64,000 nucleotides of DNA from Sagittula marina (lineage in GTDB: Bacteria > Pseudomonadota > Alphaproteobacteria > Rhodobacterales > Rhodobacteraceae). This document shows, piece after piece, positions 8,044 through 16,986 of this stretch. The DNA lies in the NCBI RefSeq assembly GCF_014196795.1, contig NZ_JACIEJ010000006.1, positions 186,001-250,000 of the forward strand, in the 5' to 3' direction. Each line of letters starts with the position of its first letter. The first letter of the stretch is position 1. The notes under the pieces are model-generated. The model was not told where the DNA came from, did not search any database, and saw nothing but the letters and a program-made list of their open reading frames with translations. The translations under genes were made by a program, and so were the position numbers.

Positions 8044-9027
8044 TCACCGACGAGGGCGAGACGGCCGCGAGGCATGCAGCAGTTTGAAACGATTGTCGCC
8101 GCCGACTTCGGAAACTTCCTTGAAGTTCTCGCCAAGCGCGTTTTCGTAAGGAAGGTGCCGGTTGGCCACCATCCAGAGGTGGCCGTGCGGGGCCAGCATT
8201 CCGGCGGCGGAGGCGATAAAGGCACGCCCCAACGCGGGGTCTGCCTTGCGGCCCACATGGAACGGAGGGTTCATCACCACCACATCCAGCTTTGCCGGAG
8301 GCGTCCAGCTGGTGGCATCGGCCCAATGGAATGCGGCACGGGGATCGGTGACATTCTTACGGGCGCAGTCGAGCGCGGCGTGATCCGCTTCCACCAGATG
8401 CAGGGATTTGACACCTTCGTGGCGCAGCACCTCGCGCGACAGCCAGCCCCAGCCCGCGCCGAGATCCGCCATGTTGCCTTTGAACGTTTCGGGCAGTGCG
8501 GCGGCCAGTGCGACGGAGGCCGGGTCCGGCGCATCGGCGGAGAACACGCCGGGCGCAACCCAATCGCCATGGGCGTTTTGTGTCATGGCCGGGCGGGCCC
8601 AGTCGGACAGCGCGTCGCCTGGTTTCAGCCAGAGGCATTTGCCATGCGCCTTCGACACCTGCCCATCCAGGGAGGCGCGCTGTTTCACGGCTTTCATAAT
8701 GGATTCGATGCCGTCGGTCTTGGCGCCGTCGATCACCAGCAGCGGAGCATGGGCGGCGGCCTGTGCGATGCGTGCCTCTGCCAGATCGCGGGCGCGGGGC
8801 AGGGTGACGATGGCGGCGGCATAGTCGCCGTCCGGCGCGGTCTGAACCGCAATGCCGCGGTTCTTCCAGGCTTCAAACGCGACCGCATCGGGTTGGATCA
8901 CGGTGATCTGCGTCGGGTCCAGTCCGTCCAGCGGCGCATCCGCGGGGGCGCCGAACAGCGCAACAGGACCGTCTGGAAGGACAAGGCCACCCTGTTCGAT
9001 GGCATGAAGGATGCGTTCGGAACTCAT
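8044..9027 (-). CDS. rsmC: 16S rRNA (guanine-N2) methyltransferase, RsmC/RlmG type
   Basis: The 327-residue protein has the two-domain plan of RsmC: a degenerate N-terminal methyltransferase-like half and a C-terminal Rossmann domain with the SAM-binding DLGAGWGWLS at residues 188-197, an acidic LVEAD end of strand 2, and the catalytic NPPFH at 253-257. RsmC methylates G1207 of 16S rRNA in E. coli. By eye RsmC and RlmG cannot be cleanly separated, so the exact guanine is uncertain. It is flanked by clpS upstream and the SDR downstream, all on the minus strand. Confidence 0.82.
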   Translation of the reverse strand: MSSERILHAIEQGGLVLPDGPVALFGAPADAPLDGLDPTQITVIQPDAVAFEAWKNRGIAVQTAPDGDYAAAIVTLPRARDLAEARIAQAAAHAPLLVIDGAKTDGIESIMKAVKQRASLDGQVSKAHGKCLWLKPGDALSDWARPAMTQNAHGDWVAPGVFSADAPDPASVALAAALPETFKGNMADLGAGWGWLSREVLRHEGVKSLHLVEADHAALDCARKNVTDPRAAFHWADATSWTPPAKLDVVVMNPPFHVGRKADPALGRAFIASAAGMLAPHGHLWMVANRHLPYENALGENFKEVSEVGGDNRFKLLHASRPSRPRR

Positions 9028-9062
9028 GGCGTTAGGCCCCAGTGGTTATGAAAACCCCGGCC

Positions 9063-9386
9063 CTATTCCTTTTCCATGGTGCACTGCAAGGGGTGCTGGT
9101 GCCTGCGGGCGAAGTCCATCACCTGTCCGACCTTGGTTTCCGCGATTTCGTGGCTGAAAACGCCCACAACTGCGACGCCCTTTTTGTGTACGGTCAGCAT
9201 GATTTCGAACGCTTGTGCGTGCGTCATGCCAAAAAACCGTTCCAGCACGTGAACGACGAATTCCATCGGCGTGTAATCATCATTGAGCAGGAGCACCTTA
9301 TACAGCGGCGGTTTTTTGGTCCGCGGCTTGGTGTCGACGACGACACCTGCGTCGCCTTCGCCATCGTCGGGCGCGTTTCCTGCCAT
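9063..9386 (-). CDS. clpS: ATP-dependent Clp protease adaptor ClpS
   Basis: ClpS delivers N-end-rule substrates to ClpAP. The core is unmistakable: [20 protein letters not shown], the LERFF helix, [14 protein letters not shown] and the C-terminal [14 protein letters not shown]. From the ATG at 9386 it is 107 residues with a short disordered N-terminus, as in other alphaproteobacteria. The frame also has ATGs at 9410 and 9413; none of the starts has a clear Shine-Dalgarno, so the first nine codons are uncertain. Confidence 0.93.
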   Translation of the reverse strand: MAGNAPDDGEGDAGVVVDTKPRTKKPPLYKVLLLNDDYTPMEFVVHVLERFFGMTHAQAFEIMLTVHKKGVAVVGVFSHEIAETKVGQVMDFARRHQHPLQCTMEKE

Positions 9387-9503
9387 TGTCCAAGTCAAGG
9401 TGGATTGCATCATGAGCGGTCTTGCTTTGCGTTTCCGGAATAGGCCTCATTATATAGCGGGACGAGCCGTGGCGAAAAGGGGTTCACGGAGTATGAGGTG
9501 TAA

Positions 9504-10205
9504 ATGGCGCAGAATCTCTTAACAATTGGTTTCGATGCGGACGATACGCTGTGGCACAACGAGCGTTTCTTCAAGCTGACGCAGGACAGATTCGCGGACC
9601 TGCTGAAGGATCATGCCGATCGTGACCATCTTTCGGAGCGTCTGGTGGCGGCGGAGCGGCGCAACATCGGCCACTATGGCTTTGGCGTGAAGGGGTTCGT
9701 GCTGTCGATGATCGAAACCGCGCTGGAGGTGACGGACAATCGCGTCCCGGGTGCCGTGATCGGTGAGCTGATGGAGGCCGGGCGGGAGATGTTACATCAC
9801 CCGCTGGAACTGCTGCCGCACGCCCGCGCCGCCGTGGAGGCTGTGGCTGAAACGCATCACATCGTTCTTATCACCAAGGGGGATTTGCTGCACCAGGAGC
9901 GCAAGCTGGCGCAATCCGGGCTGGGGGAGCTGTTCAACGGCATCGAAATTGTGTCCGACAAGCAGCCAGAGGTGTACCAACGGATTTTTGGAGGGCGGCC
10001 CGGCGGTGTGGACGGCGCGATGATGGTCGGCAATTCGATGAAATCCGATGTTGTGCCGGCGCTGGAGGCGGGCAGCTGGGGCGTGCATGTGCCGCATGAT
10101 CTTGCCTGGGCCTTGGAGCATGCGGACGTGTCCGAGGGGTCATCACGGTTCCGTGAGATCAGCGACCTGTCAGAGCTGTCGGGCTTGGTTGCGGAGATCG
10201 GGTGA
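9504..10205 (+). CDS. HAD-superfamily hydrolase
   Basis: A 233-residue HAD hydrolase with the nucleophile motif DADDT at residues 11-15 (Asp11 nucleophile, Asp13 acid/base), a helical cap, a Thr/Lys motif (LITKGDL) near 115-120, and the acidic motif IV region GNSMKSDVVPA. It is divergent from clpS. Such proteins hydrolyse small phosphorylated metabolites; the substrate cannot be read from sequence. The ATG at 9504 is preceded by GAGGTG. Confidence 0.85.
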   Translation: MAQNLLTIGFDADDTLWHNERFFKLTQDRFADLLKDHADRDHLSERLVAAERRNIGHYGFGVKGFVLSMIETALEVTDNRVPGAVIGELMEAGREMLHHPLELLPHARAAVEAVAETHHIVLITKGDLLHQERKLAQSGLGELFNGIEIVSDKQPEVYQRIFGGRPGGVDGAMMVGNSMKSDVVPALEAGSWGVHVPHDLAWALEHADVSEGSSRFREISDLSELSGLVAEIG

Positions 10206-10370
10206 CGCGGCTGATCGGGCCGCCATAAAGTCGCCACAATTCGCCACAATTGAAACACAATCCCACTGGTAGGGGGTGGGAACGCCCTTTGCCCTAGATG
10301 TGGACGTGACGTGACTGCAAAACACCATGGAAATCAACAGCCTACGGTCTTTCCGGGAATCACTTATCGT
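10206..10370. other. Leader/intergenic part before D,D-carboxypeptidase
   Basis: This 165-bp part of the 261-bp gap carries two near-tandem CGCCACAATT copies (around 10230-10250) and a G-run, but no supportable gene. The CtrA box follows immediately downstream. Confidence 0.4.
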
Positions 10371-10371
10371 G

Positions 10372-10387
10372 TTAAGTCTATTTTAAC
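10372..10387 (+). promoter_or_regulatory. CtrA-type box, perfect TTAA-N7-TTAAC
   Basis: TTAAGTCTATTTTAAC matches the full alphaproteobacterial CtrA consensus TTAA-N7-TTAA with the following C. It lies 80 bp upstream of the GTG start of the SPOR-tailed D,D-carboxypeptidase, a normal distance for a regulator of that promoter. CtrA control would tie peptidoglycan trimming to the cell cycle. Binding is inferred from sequence only. Confidence 0.6.
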
Positions 10388-10466
10388 CACGGCACTCGCA
10401 GAATGGTGTTGGGCAAGAAGATCACCCACCGAAATATCGGGGGTAAGAGGCAGAAAGGCGGGACTC

Positions 10467-12002
10467 GTGACGGCACGTCGCAGGCAGTGGGGCCAGTATG
10501 GTCTCTGGATATTTACGTTCATGTGGCTGGTTCTTCTCCTGCCACTTCAGGCAACCGCCGCACCTTATGCGGCATTGGTGATGGATGCGCGCACCGGCAA
10601 GGTGCTGCACGCGCGCAACGCCGATACACGGCTCCATCCGGCATCCCTTACCAAGATGATGACACTCTATATCGCCTTCGAGGCGGTGCAGAACGGCGAG
10701 TTGTCGATGGATACCCTGGTGACCATTTCGCGCAACGCCGCGGCAGAGCCGCCGTCGAAGTTGGGTTTGCGGTCCGGTCAGACCATCGCGCTGCGCTATC
10801 TGGTGCGGGCCGCCGCCGTGAAGTCGGCCAATGATGCAGCGACGGCCATCGGCGAAGCGATCGAAGGGTCCGAGGCCGCCTTTGCCCGCCGTATGACCCG
10901 CACCGCAAAAGCGATGGGCATGTCCCGCACAACGTTCCGGAATGCGCACGGCTTGACCGAAGAGGGGCATCTGTCCACGGCGCGCGACATGTCGGAGCTG
11001 GGGCGGCACATGATCTATGACTACCCCCAATATTATAACCTGTTCAGCCGCGTGACCGCGGATGCGGGCGTCCGCAAAGTGTCGCACACCAACCGTCGCC
11101 TGCTGCAAAGCTACAAAGGTGCCGACGGTATCAAGACCGGTTACACCAATGCGGCCGGGTTCAACCTGGTGGCGTCGGCGGAGCGCGGCGGCGAGCGTAT
11201 CATCGCCACGGTATTTGGCGGGCGCTCCACGGCGTCGCGCAATGCAAAGGTCGCGGAACTGCTGGACCTCGGGTTCCAGCAATCGCCAAGCCGCGTGGCG
11301 CTGCATCGTCCGACGAAGCCGCCCTATCTGGGCAAAGGGGCAGGGCCGTCGGGGATCGTTGTGGCGAACACGGCCGCGGCAGTGCCGGGCACCGGGGCCA
11401 AATCGATCCGCGTGGCGAGTGCCGCCGTCAATCGCAGCCTGCGCCCCGCCGCCCGCCGCGCTGTCGCCGTACCGGGTGTTCCGGTGGGTGAAGTCGCGCC
11501 GCTGGTGGCCGAACTGGAAAACGAGATCGAAAACGTGTTGCGCGATGTGCAGGAAACCGCAGCGGCGTCTACCGTCCCTGTTGCCAGCGCGCCCCCCGCA
11601 GCGCCGGTTCAGACTGCGTCGCTTGCCACGGCTGTCGTGGCACCGAAAGCTTCTGCAAAGCCAGCGGCCCGCCCGGCGGGGGTGATTCCCGCCCGCGTCG
11701 TGACCTTGGATAAGCCGACCCAGGGGCGCGAAGCCGAAGTGGTCACGCGCCTGTCCACCAATGACAGCCGTCATTGGGGCATCAACATTGGCCGTTATCC
11801 CAGCCGTTTCGCCGCCGAAAAGGTGCTTTTGAAGACCGCTTTGGCCGAAACCGCCACATTGGATGGATCGCTGCGCAAGGTGGTGCAGGGCAACCGTGGG
11901 TTCGACGCGAACTTCATGGGGCTGACACGCGACAGTGCGGAACTGGCCTGCAAGCGCCTGCAAGCACGCCAGATCAACTGCTTTATGGTCGGCCCAAGCT
12001 AA
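10467..12002 (+). CDS. D-alanyl-D-alanine carboxypeptidase with C-terminal SPOR domain
   Basis: A penicillin-binding protein of the S11 (DacA/C/F) family. From the GTG at 10467 it is 511 residues: a signal peptide (residues 1-31, ...LLLPLQATA), the SLTK active-site Ser60/Lys63, SAN at 120-122 and KTG at 223-225. A Pro/Ala-rich linker (about 300-430) leads to an SPOR-like C-terminal domain (HWGINIGRYPSRFAAEKVLL ... NCFMVGPS), which binds denuded glycan at division sites. The enzyme removes terminal D-Ala from stem peptides in the periplasm. The reading frame is open further upstream, but that part contains the CtrA box and no signal peptide. A bidirectional hairpin follows the stop. Confidence 0.88.
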   Translation: MTARRRQWGQYGLWIFTFMWLVLLLPLQATAAPYAALVMDARTGKVLHARNADTRLHPASLTKMMTLYIAFEAVQNGELSMDTLVTISRNAAAEPPSKLGLRSGQTIALRYLVRAAAVKSANDAATAIGEAIEGSEAAFARRMTRTAKAMGMSRTTFRNAHGLTEEGHLSTARDMSELGRHMIYDYPQYYNLFSRVTADAGVRKVSHTNRRLLQSYKGADGIKTGYTNAAGFNLVASAERGGERIIATVFGGRSTASRNAKVAELLDLGFQQSPSRVALHRPTKPPYLGKGAGPSGIVVANTAAAVPGTGAKSIRVASAAVNRSLRPAARRAVAVPGVPVGEVAPLVAELENEIENVLRDVQETAAASTVPVASAPPAAPVQTASLATAVVAPKASAKPAARPAGVIPARVVTLDKPTQGREAEVVTRLSTNDSRHWGINIGRYPSRFAAEKVLLKTALAETATLDGSLRKVVQGNRGFDANFMGLTRDSAELACKRLQARQINCFMVGPS

Positions 12003-12010
12003 AACCTTCA

Positions 12011-12037
12011 GGCAGGTCGGGACGCGCCCGACCTGCC
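12011..12037. terminator. Bidirectional terminator between carboxypeptidase and quinone oxidoreductase genes
   Basis: GGCAGGTCGGG and CCCGACCTGCC form a perfect 11-bp stem with a 5-base loop in the 51-bp gap between two convergent genes. On the minus strand it is followed by TGAAGGTTTT, on the plus strand by a weaker AAT, so it serves mainly the minus-strand gene. Confidence 0.7.
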
Positions 12038-12053
12038 AATACGTCACAGAAGC

Positions 12054-13031
12054 TCAGACCTTCAGGACGATCTTGCCAATGTGGGTGGAGCCTTCCATCC
12101 GGGCATGGGCCGCCGCGGCCTCCTCAAGCGGAAATTCCGAATCCATCACGGGGGCGACCTTGCCTGCGTCGAGCAGCGGCCAGACCTTATCGCGGAGCTG
12201 CGCGGCGATCTCTGCCTTTGCGGCGTCGCTTTGCGGGCGCAGCGTGGAGCCGGTGATCGTCAGCCGTTTGGCCATGACCAGTGCAAAGTTCAGCTCCGCC
12301 TTGGGCCCTTGCAGAAAGGCGATGTGCACCATGCGCCCGTCGGTCGCCATGCATTTGACGTTGCGGGGGATGTAGTCGCCGCCCACCATGTCGAGGATCA
12401 GATCGGCACCGCCCTCGGCATTCAGCACCTCACCAAAATCTTCCTCGCGGTAATTGATCGCGCGCTCGGCGCCCAGGTCGGTGCAGGCCTTGCATTTGTC
12501 CGCCGATCCCGCCGTGGCAAAGACCCGCGCGCCGAAATGCGTCGCCAGCTGGATGGCCGTGGTGCCGATGCCGGAGGAGCCGCCGTGCACGAGAAACCGT
12601 TCGCCCGCTTGCAAGCCGCCACGCATGAAGACGTTCGACCAGACGGTGTAGAAGGTTTCGGGCAGGCACGCGGCCTCCTTCAGGCCCATGCCTTCCGGGA
12701 TTGGCAGACAATGCGCGGCCGGCGTGGCCACGTACTCTGCATAGCCGCCGCCGGGCAGAAGGGCGCAGACCATGTCACCGACCTTTGGCCAGTCGACGCC
12801 AGCCCCCACCGCCGTGACCTCGCCAGAGGCCTCCAGCCCCGGCAGATCAGACGCGCCCTTTGGCGGCGCGTAGCTGCCGGCCCGTTGCAGGGCGTCGGGG
12901 CGATTGACCCCGGCGTAGGCGACCTTGAGGATCACCTGCCCGGCCTGGGGTTCAGGCACCGGCCGGGTGCAGAGTTTGAGAACCTCTGGCCCGCCAGCCT
13001 CGGTGATTTCGATTGCGCGCATGTCAGTCAT
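12054..13031 (-). CDS. NAD(P)H quinone oxidoreductase, zinc-free MDR family
   Basis: The 325-residue protein is a QOR-type medium-chain reductase: N-terminal GroES-like domain (PGLEASGEV, residues about 65-75), no catalytic zinc cysteines, and a Rossmann domain with the NADPH motif GGSSGIGTTAIQLA near residue 150. The C-terminus ends in HIGKIVLKV, typical of the PIG3/QOR subgroup. Such enzymes reduce quinones or reactive enones with NADPH. Start at 13031 (MTDMRAIEI); the ATG three codons on is possible. Confidence 0.87.
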   Translation of the reverse strand: MTDMRAIEITEAGGPEVLKLCTRPVPEPQAGQVILKVAYAGVNRPDALQRAGSYAPPKGASDLPGLEASGEVTAVGAGVDWPKVGDMVCALLPGGGYAEYVATPAAHCLPIPEGMGLKEAACLPETFYTVWSNVFMRGGLQAGERFLVHGGSSGIGTTAIQLATHFGARVFATAGSADKCKACTDLGAERAINYREEDFGEVLNAEGGADLILDMVGGDYIPRNVKCMATDGRMVHIAFLQGPKAELNFALVMAKRLTITGSTLRPQSDAAKAEIAAQLRDKVWPLLDAGKVAPVMDSEFPLEEAAAAHARMEGSTHIGKIVLKV

Positions 13032-13097
13032 CGCTGCCTCCCTGTCATTTCGGGAGAAAGCTAGGGCGCGCAGGCCCGAAGGGAAAGCCCCGCCAGA

Positions 13098-13781
13098 TCA
13101 GGCACCGGGCGTCCAGCCGCCCGGCAGGTCGTCGCGACGCGCAGAGGCCGGTGGCCTTACCCGGCCCAGAATGCGTGACGGCCCGGCGAACAGGGCGCTC
13201 AGCAGCTTGTTGTCACGAACGCCCGCCTTTGCCTTTTCAATGCGCATCACGTCCTCGATGCGGCGATCGAGAAAGGCCCAGGTTGCTTCATTTTCCAGCG
13301 AATCATCGCCCAGCCAGTACAGCACCGTAGACGAGTACACAGCGGAGAGGGTTGCGCGCTTTGTGTACCAGTTGAAATCCTCCGAGGTGTCGCCCAGCGC
13401 GGTCCAGATCGCATCCGCCGTGCCCCAGATTAGCTTGGCCCCGTCAGCTGCGTAGACGGGAAGCGAAAACAGCGTGGTGCCGCGACGCACGGCCTCGCGG
13501 TCCTCTGCCGCTTCGATCCGGGTGCGGACGGCAAAGATAACCTTGTCGCGGAAGCGCATTTCCGACAAATCCGCCGCCTCCAGGCGTTTCAGCATCTCGG
13601 CATCGCCGCGTCTGTGATAGGCGACGGCGAGGTCCACGGCACCACGGGGAAACAGCGCACGCGCCACGGTCATGTTGACGTCTGCATCCTTGACGGCGGC
13701 GCGAAAGGTGGTTTCTGACCACCCGTCAAAGGCGACGTGCATCATGGCGGCGTCCAGCAGGCGGTCTGCGGTATCGGGCAT
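13098..13781 (-). CDS. COQ9-family ubiquinone biosynthesis protein
   Basis: A 227-residue protein with a TetR-like helical start (DRLLDAAMMHVAFDGWSETTFRAAVKDADV) and a C-terminal lipid-binding half containing TSEDFNWYTKRATLSAVYSSTVLYWL, the signature of COQ9. COQ9 presents ubiquinone precursors to hydroxylases at the inner membrane. The ATG at 13781 has GGAAGGAA upstream and starts the conserved region, unlike the longer frame to 13820. It is divergent from rpsU, a common alphaproteobacterial arrangement. Confidence 0.85.
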   Translation of the reverse strand: MPDTADRLLDAAMMHVAFDGWSETTFRAAVKDADVNMTVARALFPRGAVDLAVAYHRRGDAEMLKRLEAADLSEMRFRDKVIFAVRTRIEAAEDREAVRRGTTLFSLPVYAADGAKLIWGTADAIWTALGDTSEDFNWYTKRATLSAVYSSTVLYWLGDDSLENEATWAFLDRRIEDVMRIEKAKAGVRDNKLLSALFAGPSRILGRVRPPASARRDDLPGGWTPGA

Positions 13782-13813
13782 CAGGTGTTCCTTCCTTGGC
13801 GTTGACCACAGGG

Positions 13814-13842
13814 TAGACAAATAGTGCGGTGCTTGCTATAGG
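13814..13842 (+). promoter_or_regulatory. Candidate rpsU promoter
   Basis: TAGACA at 13814-13819 and TATAGG at 13837-13842 are separated by 17 bp, a good fit to a housekeeping -35/-10 pair, about 50 bp upstream of rpsU. A TTGACC at 13802 is an alternative -35-like element. Confidence 0.45.
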
Positions 13843-13894
13843 GCCACCTCCTGCACTAACTGAAACTCAAACCTAGAAAGGTGGTGAAAACCAC

Positions 13895-14101
13895 ATGCAG
13901 GTCAGTGTTCGTGACAACAATGTCGATCAGGCGCTCCGCGCTCTGAAGAAAAAGCTGCAGCGCGAAGGCGTGTTCCGCGAAATGAAGCTCAAGCAACATT
14001 TCGAGAAGCCGTCCGAGAAGAAAGCCCGTGAAAAGGCCGAAGCGATTCGTCGTGCCCGCAAGCTGGCGCGTAAGAAGGCCCAGCGCGAAGGTATGCTCTG
14101 A
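13895..14101 (+). CDS. rpsU: 30S ribosomal protein S21
   Basis: The 68-residue basic protein has the standard S21 sequence ([42 protein letters not shown], ending KKAQREGML). S21 sits near the anti-Shine-Dalgarno region of the 30S subunit and assists initiation. AAAGGTGGT upstream provides a strong ribosome-binding site. A hairpin terminator follows at 14135. Confidence 0.96.
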   Translation: MQVSVRDNNVDQALRALKKKLQREGVFREMKLKQHFEKPSEKKAREKAEAIRRARKLARKKAQREGML

Positions 14102-14134
14102 GAGCTGTAGCTTCCGAACCTACAAGAGTTGACG

Positions 14135-14170
14135 ACCCCCGGGACAGCCGTCTTCGGGGGTTTGTCGTGT
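14135..14170 (+). terminator. Rho-independent terminator after rpsU
   Basis: ACCCCCG (14135-14141) pairs with CGGGGGT (14155-14161), loop of 13 bases, followed by TTGTCGTGTTTT. The remaining 220 bp up to the hemC stop hold no gene that I can support. Confidence 0.7.
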
Positions 14171-14389
14171 TTTAAGGGGAGGCCCGCGCGTCTGGTCGGC
14201 AGCGGTAAGGGTCGCGCTTGCCCGAATGGTTGATAGCGTCCGGTGTCCGCTGCGTGTGCACGTCGGTCGGGCGCGGCGCGTTCGACGTGCAGTTCGCATC
14301 CGCACCACGCCACATTTCTATCCGTGGACACGCTTGCGATTCCTACCGAGAGGAAACGACGCCTCGGCTGGAAAAGAACATGGGCTGGC

Positions 14390-15343
14390 TCAGAGGTGGT
14401 CGAAGAAATCCGGCCCGGCCTTGGCGAGCAGCTCCTTTGCCAGGCTCTCCCCCAGCGCAGCGCCGTCCTTGATAGAGCCGCTGATTTCGCCCGCGTAGGA
14501 CAGGGAGCCGTCGGTTTTCAGTATCTCGCCCCGCAGGCGCAGTTGGTCGCCGTCCAGTTCCGCAAGCCCGGCGATGGGCGTCTCGCAAGAGCCATCCAGC
14601 GTTTTCAGAAAGGACCGCTCCGCCGCCAGCCGCAGGCCGGTGTCGTGGTGATGCAGCGGCGCCAACAGGCGCTCGGTCAGCGCGTCTCCGACGCGGCGTT
14701 CGATACCGATGGCACCCTGCGCCAGTGCCGGCAGCATGTCGTCGGTGTCGATTGGGGTCATGGGCACGCCGGGGATCTTCATCCGTTTCAAGCCCGCGCA
14801 GGCGAGAAATGTGGCAAAGGCCACGCCGTCCTCAAGCTTTTTCAGCCGGGTTTGCAGGTTGCCGCGAAATTCCACGACCTCAAGATCGGGACGGCGGTTC
14901 AGCAGTTGCGCGCGACGGCGCAGCGAGGAGGTGCCGACGACCGCGCTTTGGGGCAGATCGTGGATGGTGTCCGCATGGGAGCAGATAAACGCGTCGCGGG
15001 TGTCCTCGCGTGGCAGGTAACAGTCGAGCATCAGGCCCTCGGGCTGCACGGTCGGCATGTCCTTCATGGAATGCACCGCGATGTCGATGCCGCCAGCCAG
15101 AAGCGCTTCTTCGATCTCCTTGGTGAACAGACCCTTGTTGCCGATTTCCTTCAGCGGAATGTCATTGGCAATCATCGAGCGGTCGTCCCCGGTCGTCTTT
15201 ATGATCACGATCTCGAACGCCTCCTGAGGCAGATCGAAAGCTGTCATCAGACGCTCGCGCGTTTCATGAGCTTGCGCGAGGGCCAACGGCGACCCACGGG
15301 TGCCGATTTTCAGTGGAGCGGAGGGAGATGGCATCTGTGTCAT
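14390..15343 (-). CDS. hemC: Hydroxymethylbilane synthase (porphobilinogen deaminase)
   Basis: The 317-residue protein is a full-length HemC: KIGTRGSPLALAQA at residues 12-25, HSMKDMP at 91-97, GTSSLRRRAQL at 137-147, and GSCETPIAG at 251-259 where Cys253 anchors the dipyrromethane cofactor. It condenses four porphobilinogens to hydroxymethylbilane. It is divergent from hemE with 87 bp between the starts, so both may share control. Start at 15343; the ATG at 15334 is an alternative. Confidence 0.95.
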   Translation of the reverse strand: MTQMPSPSAPLKIGTRGSPLALAQAHETRERLMTAFDLPQEAFEIVIIKTTGDDRSMIANDIPLKEIGNKGLFTKEIEEALLAGGIDIAVHSMKDMPTVQPEGLMLDCYLPREDTRDAFICSHADTIHDLPQSAVVGTSSLRRRAQLLNRRPDLEVVEFRGNLQTRLKKLEDGVAFATFLACAGLKRMKIPGVPMTPIDTDDMLPALAQGAIGIERRVGDALTERLLAPLHHHDTGLRLAAERSFLKTLDGSCETPIAGLAELDGDQLRLRGEILKTDGSLSYAGEISGSIKDGAALGESLAKELLAKAGPDFFDHL

Positions 15344-15430
15344 GGGTGAAAGCTTTATTCGGCAGACTGTCGGCTGGCAACCATGACAGTATTGCCCTAA
15401 GTGCGAAGCAGAGACTTGAGGGAGGCCCCG

Positions 15431-16456
15431 ATGACAAAGACCATTCTGCGCGCACTTGCGGGCGAAACGCTTGAAACGCCACCGATCTGGATGATGCGCC
15501 AAGCGGGTCGTTACCTGCCGGAGTACAAGGCCACGCGCGCCGAGGCCGGGGATTTCCTGTCGCTGTGCTACAATCCTGAACTGGCCGCCGAGGTGACGCT
15601 GCAGCCGCTGCGCCGCTATGGGTTTGACGCGGCAATCCTGTTTGCTGACATCCTGCTGCTGCCGCAGGCGCTGGGCGCGGATTTGTGGTTCGTCACCGGT
15701 GAGGGGCCGCGCCTGTCCACAGTCACGACGCAGGCGGATTTCGACAAGCTGGGCCGTGGGGAGATGATCCACGACACGCTCAACCCGATCTACGAGACGG
15801 TGAAAATCCTGCGCCGTGAATTGCCCGAGGATGTGACGCTGATCGGCTTTGCCGGTGCGCCCTGGACCGTGGCGACTTACATGATCGCGGGGCAGGGCAC
15901 CAAGGACCAAGGCCCGGCGCACGCGCTGAAGGCCGAAAACCGTCCCTTGTTCGAGGCGCTGATTGACCGGCTGACCGAAGGTACCATCGACTACCTGACC
16001 AAACAGGTCGAGGCCGGCGCTGAAGTGGTGAAGATCTTCGACAGCTGGGCTGGGTCGCTCAAAGGCGAAGATTTCGACAAATACGCGCTGGAACCGGCGC
16101 GGTTGATCACGTCAGAGCTGAAGTCACGTTTCCCGGACCTGCCGGTCATCGGCTTTCCGCGTCAGGCGGGCGACAAATACATCGGGTTCCACAAGGCGAC
16201 GGGTGTTGACTGTGTGGCAGTGGACGATTCGGTCTCGCCTGAGTGGATTGCCGAGAACGTGCAGCCGGGCGGATGCGTGCAGGGCAACCTGAAGAACACG
16301 CATCTGGTGACCGGCGGCCAGGCATTGATCGACGAGACCAAGCACGTGGTCGAGGCGCTGTCCAAGGGGCCTCACATATTCAACCTTGGTCACGGAATCA
16401 CACCGGACGCTGATCCGGAAAACGTGCAGATCATGATCGACGCAGTGCGCGGATAA
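15431..16456 (+). CDS. hemE: Uroporphyrinogen III decarboxylase
   Basis: A 341-residue HemE with the N-terminal signature [16 protein letters not shown] (residues about 16-31), the FSDI-equivalent LFADILLLP, and [13 protein letters not shown]. It decarboxylates the four acetate chains of uroporphyrinogen III to give coproporphyrinogen III, the HemF substrate. The ATG at 15431 follows GAGGGAGG; the longer frame from 15401 lacks similarity. Confidence 0.95.
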   Translation: MTKTILRALAGETLETPPIWMMRQAGRYLPEYKATRAEAGDFLSLCYNPELAAEVTLQPLRRYGFDAAILFADILLLPQALGADLWFVTGEGPRLSTVTTQADFDKLGRGEMIHDTLNPIYETVKILRRELPEDVTLIGFAGAPWTVATYMIAGQGTKDQGPAHALKAENRPLFEALIDRLTEGTIDYLTKQVEAGAEVVKIFDSWAGSLKGEDFDKYALEPARLITSELKSRFPDLPVIGFPRQAGDKYIGFHKATGVDCVAVDDSVSPEWIAENVQPGGCVQGNLKNTHLVTGGQALIDETKHVVEALSKGPHIFNLGHGITPDADPENVQIMIDAVRG

Positions 16457-16458
16457 GA

Positions 16459-16959
16459 TCAGTGGGGCGCAGATGCCGGTTGGTCATCTGCGCTCCCCTC
16501 GACTGCGGCGTCCCGGCGGTGTTCTCGTAGATGCACGAACAGGCCAGAGGCGATATCAACGGGCAGCCGCGCCACGTCGTGAGGCCGGGCCATTCGCCAA
16601 AGGTCAGCCAGCGGCAATCCGATGTTTCCGAAGGGCGCAGTTGTGATTGCGGCGTCGGCACGGCGGTAGGCGGCGCTCAGGCCTTCGCCATTCAGCCCAG
16701 TGATGATACCCAAAGAGATGAAGATTGGCCAATCGGCGTCCCTGGGCCAGTGGCTACGCGCGCAGCGGGAAGCCGAGGCTTTGATTTTCGGGCCCGTCGC
16801 CAAAGCGTCCGTCACCCGCGGACAGTCATTTGCTTGGCATGTCGTTGACCGTGATCGCAGCCACCCCCAAACAGATGCCAAGGGCAGGGGAGGCAGTCTG
16901 TAAGTCAGGCCTTGGCCAATGCATGATCCGCGCGTGCTGAACGCATCTGAAAGCGTCAT
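16459..16959 (-). CDS. Unrecognised open frame, possibly a gene
   Basis: This 166-codon minus-strand frame fills the gap between hemE and the ABC exporter and has GC-rich third positions in its second half, like real genes nearby. That half reads as plausible protein (GIITGLNGEGLSAAYRRADA, FGNIGLPLADLWRMARPHD), while the first half is Ser/Arg/Cys-rich and unconvincing. I do not recognise a family. It could be a short taxon-restricted gene, a frameshifted remnant, or chance. The final codons lie inside the hemE hairpin. Confidence 0.35.
   Translation of the reverse strand: MTLSDAFSTRGSCIGQGLTYRLPPLPLASVWGWLRSRSTTCQANDCPRVTDALATGPKIKASASRCARSHWPRDADWPIFISLGIITGLNGEGLSAAYRRADAAITTAPFGNIGLPLADLWRMARPHDVARLPVDIASGLFVHLREHRRDAAVEGSADDQPASAPH
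16464..16498 (+). terminator. Hairpin after hemE
   Basis: GCGCAGATG (16467-16475) pairs perfectly with CATCTGCGC (16485-16493), extended by GGG/CCC with one bulged base. It begins 8 bp after the hemE stop. No clear T-tract follows, so efficiency is uncertain. It overlaps the last codons of the minus-strand frame 16459-16959. Confidence 0.5.
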
Positions 16960-16986
16960 GAAGATGGCCTATGCGTTATTGCACAA

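Noticed and set aside
10422-12047. 541-codon minus-strand frame opposite the carboxypeptidase gene
   Set aside because: It is antisense to a gene with clear active-site motifs; long shadow frames are expected at this GC content.
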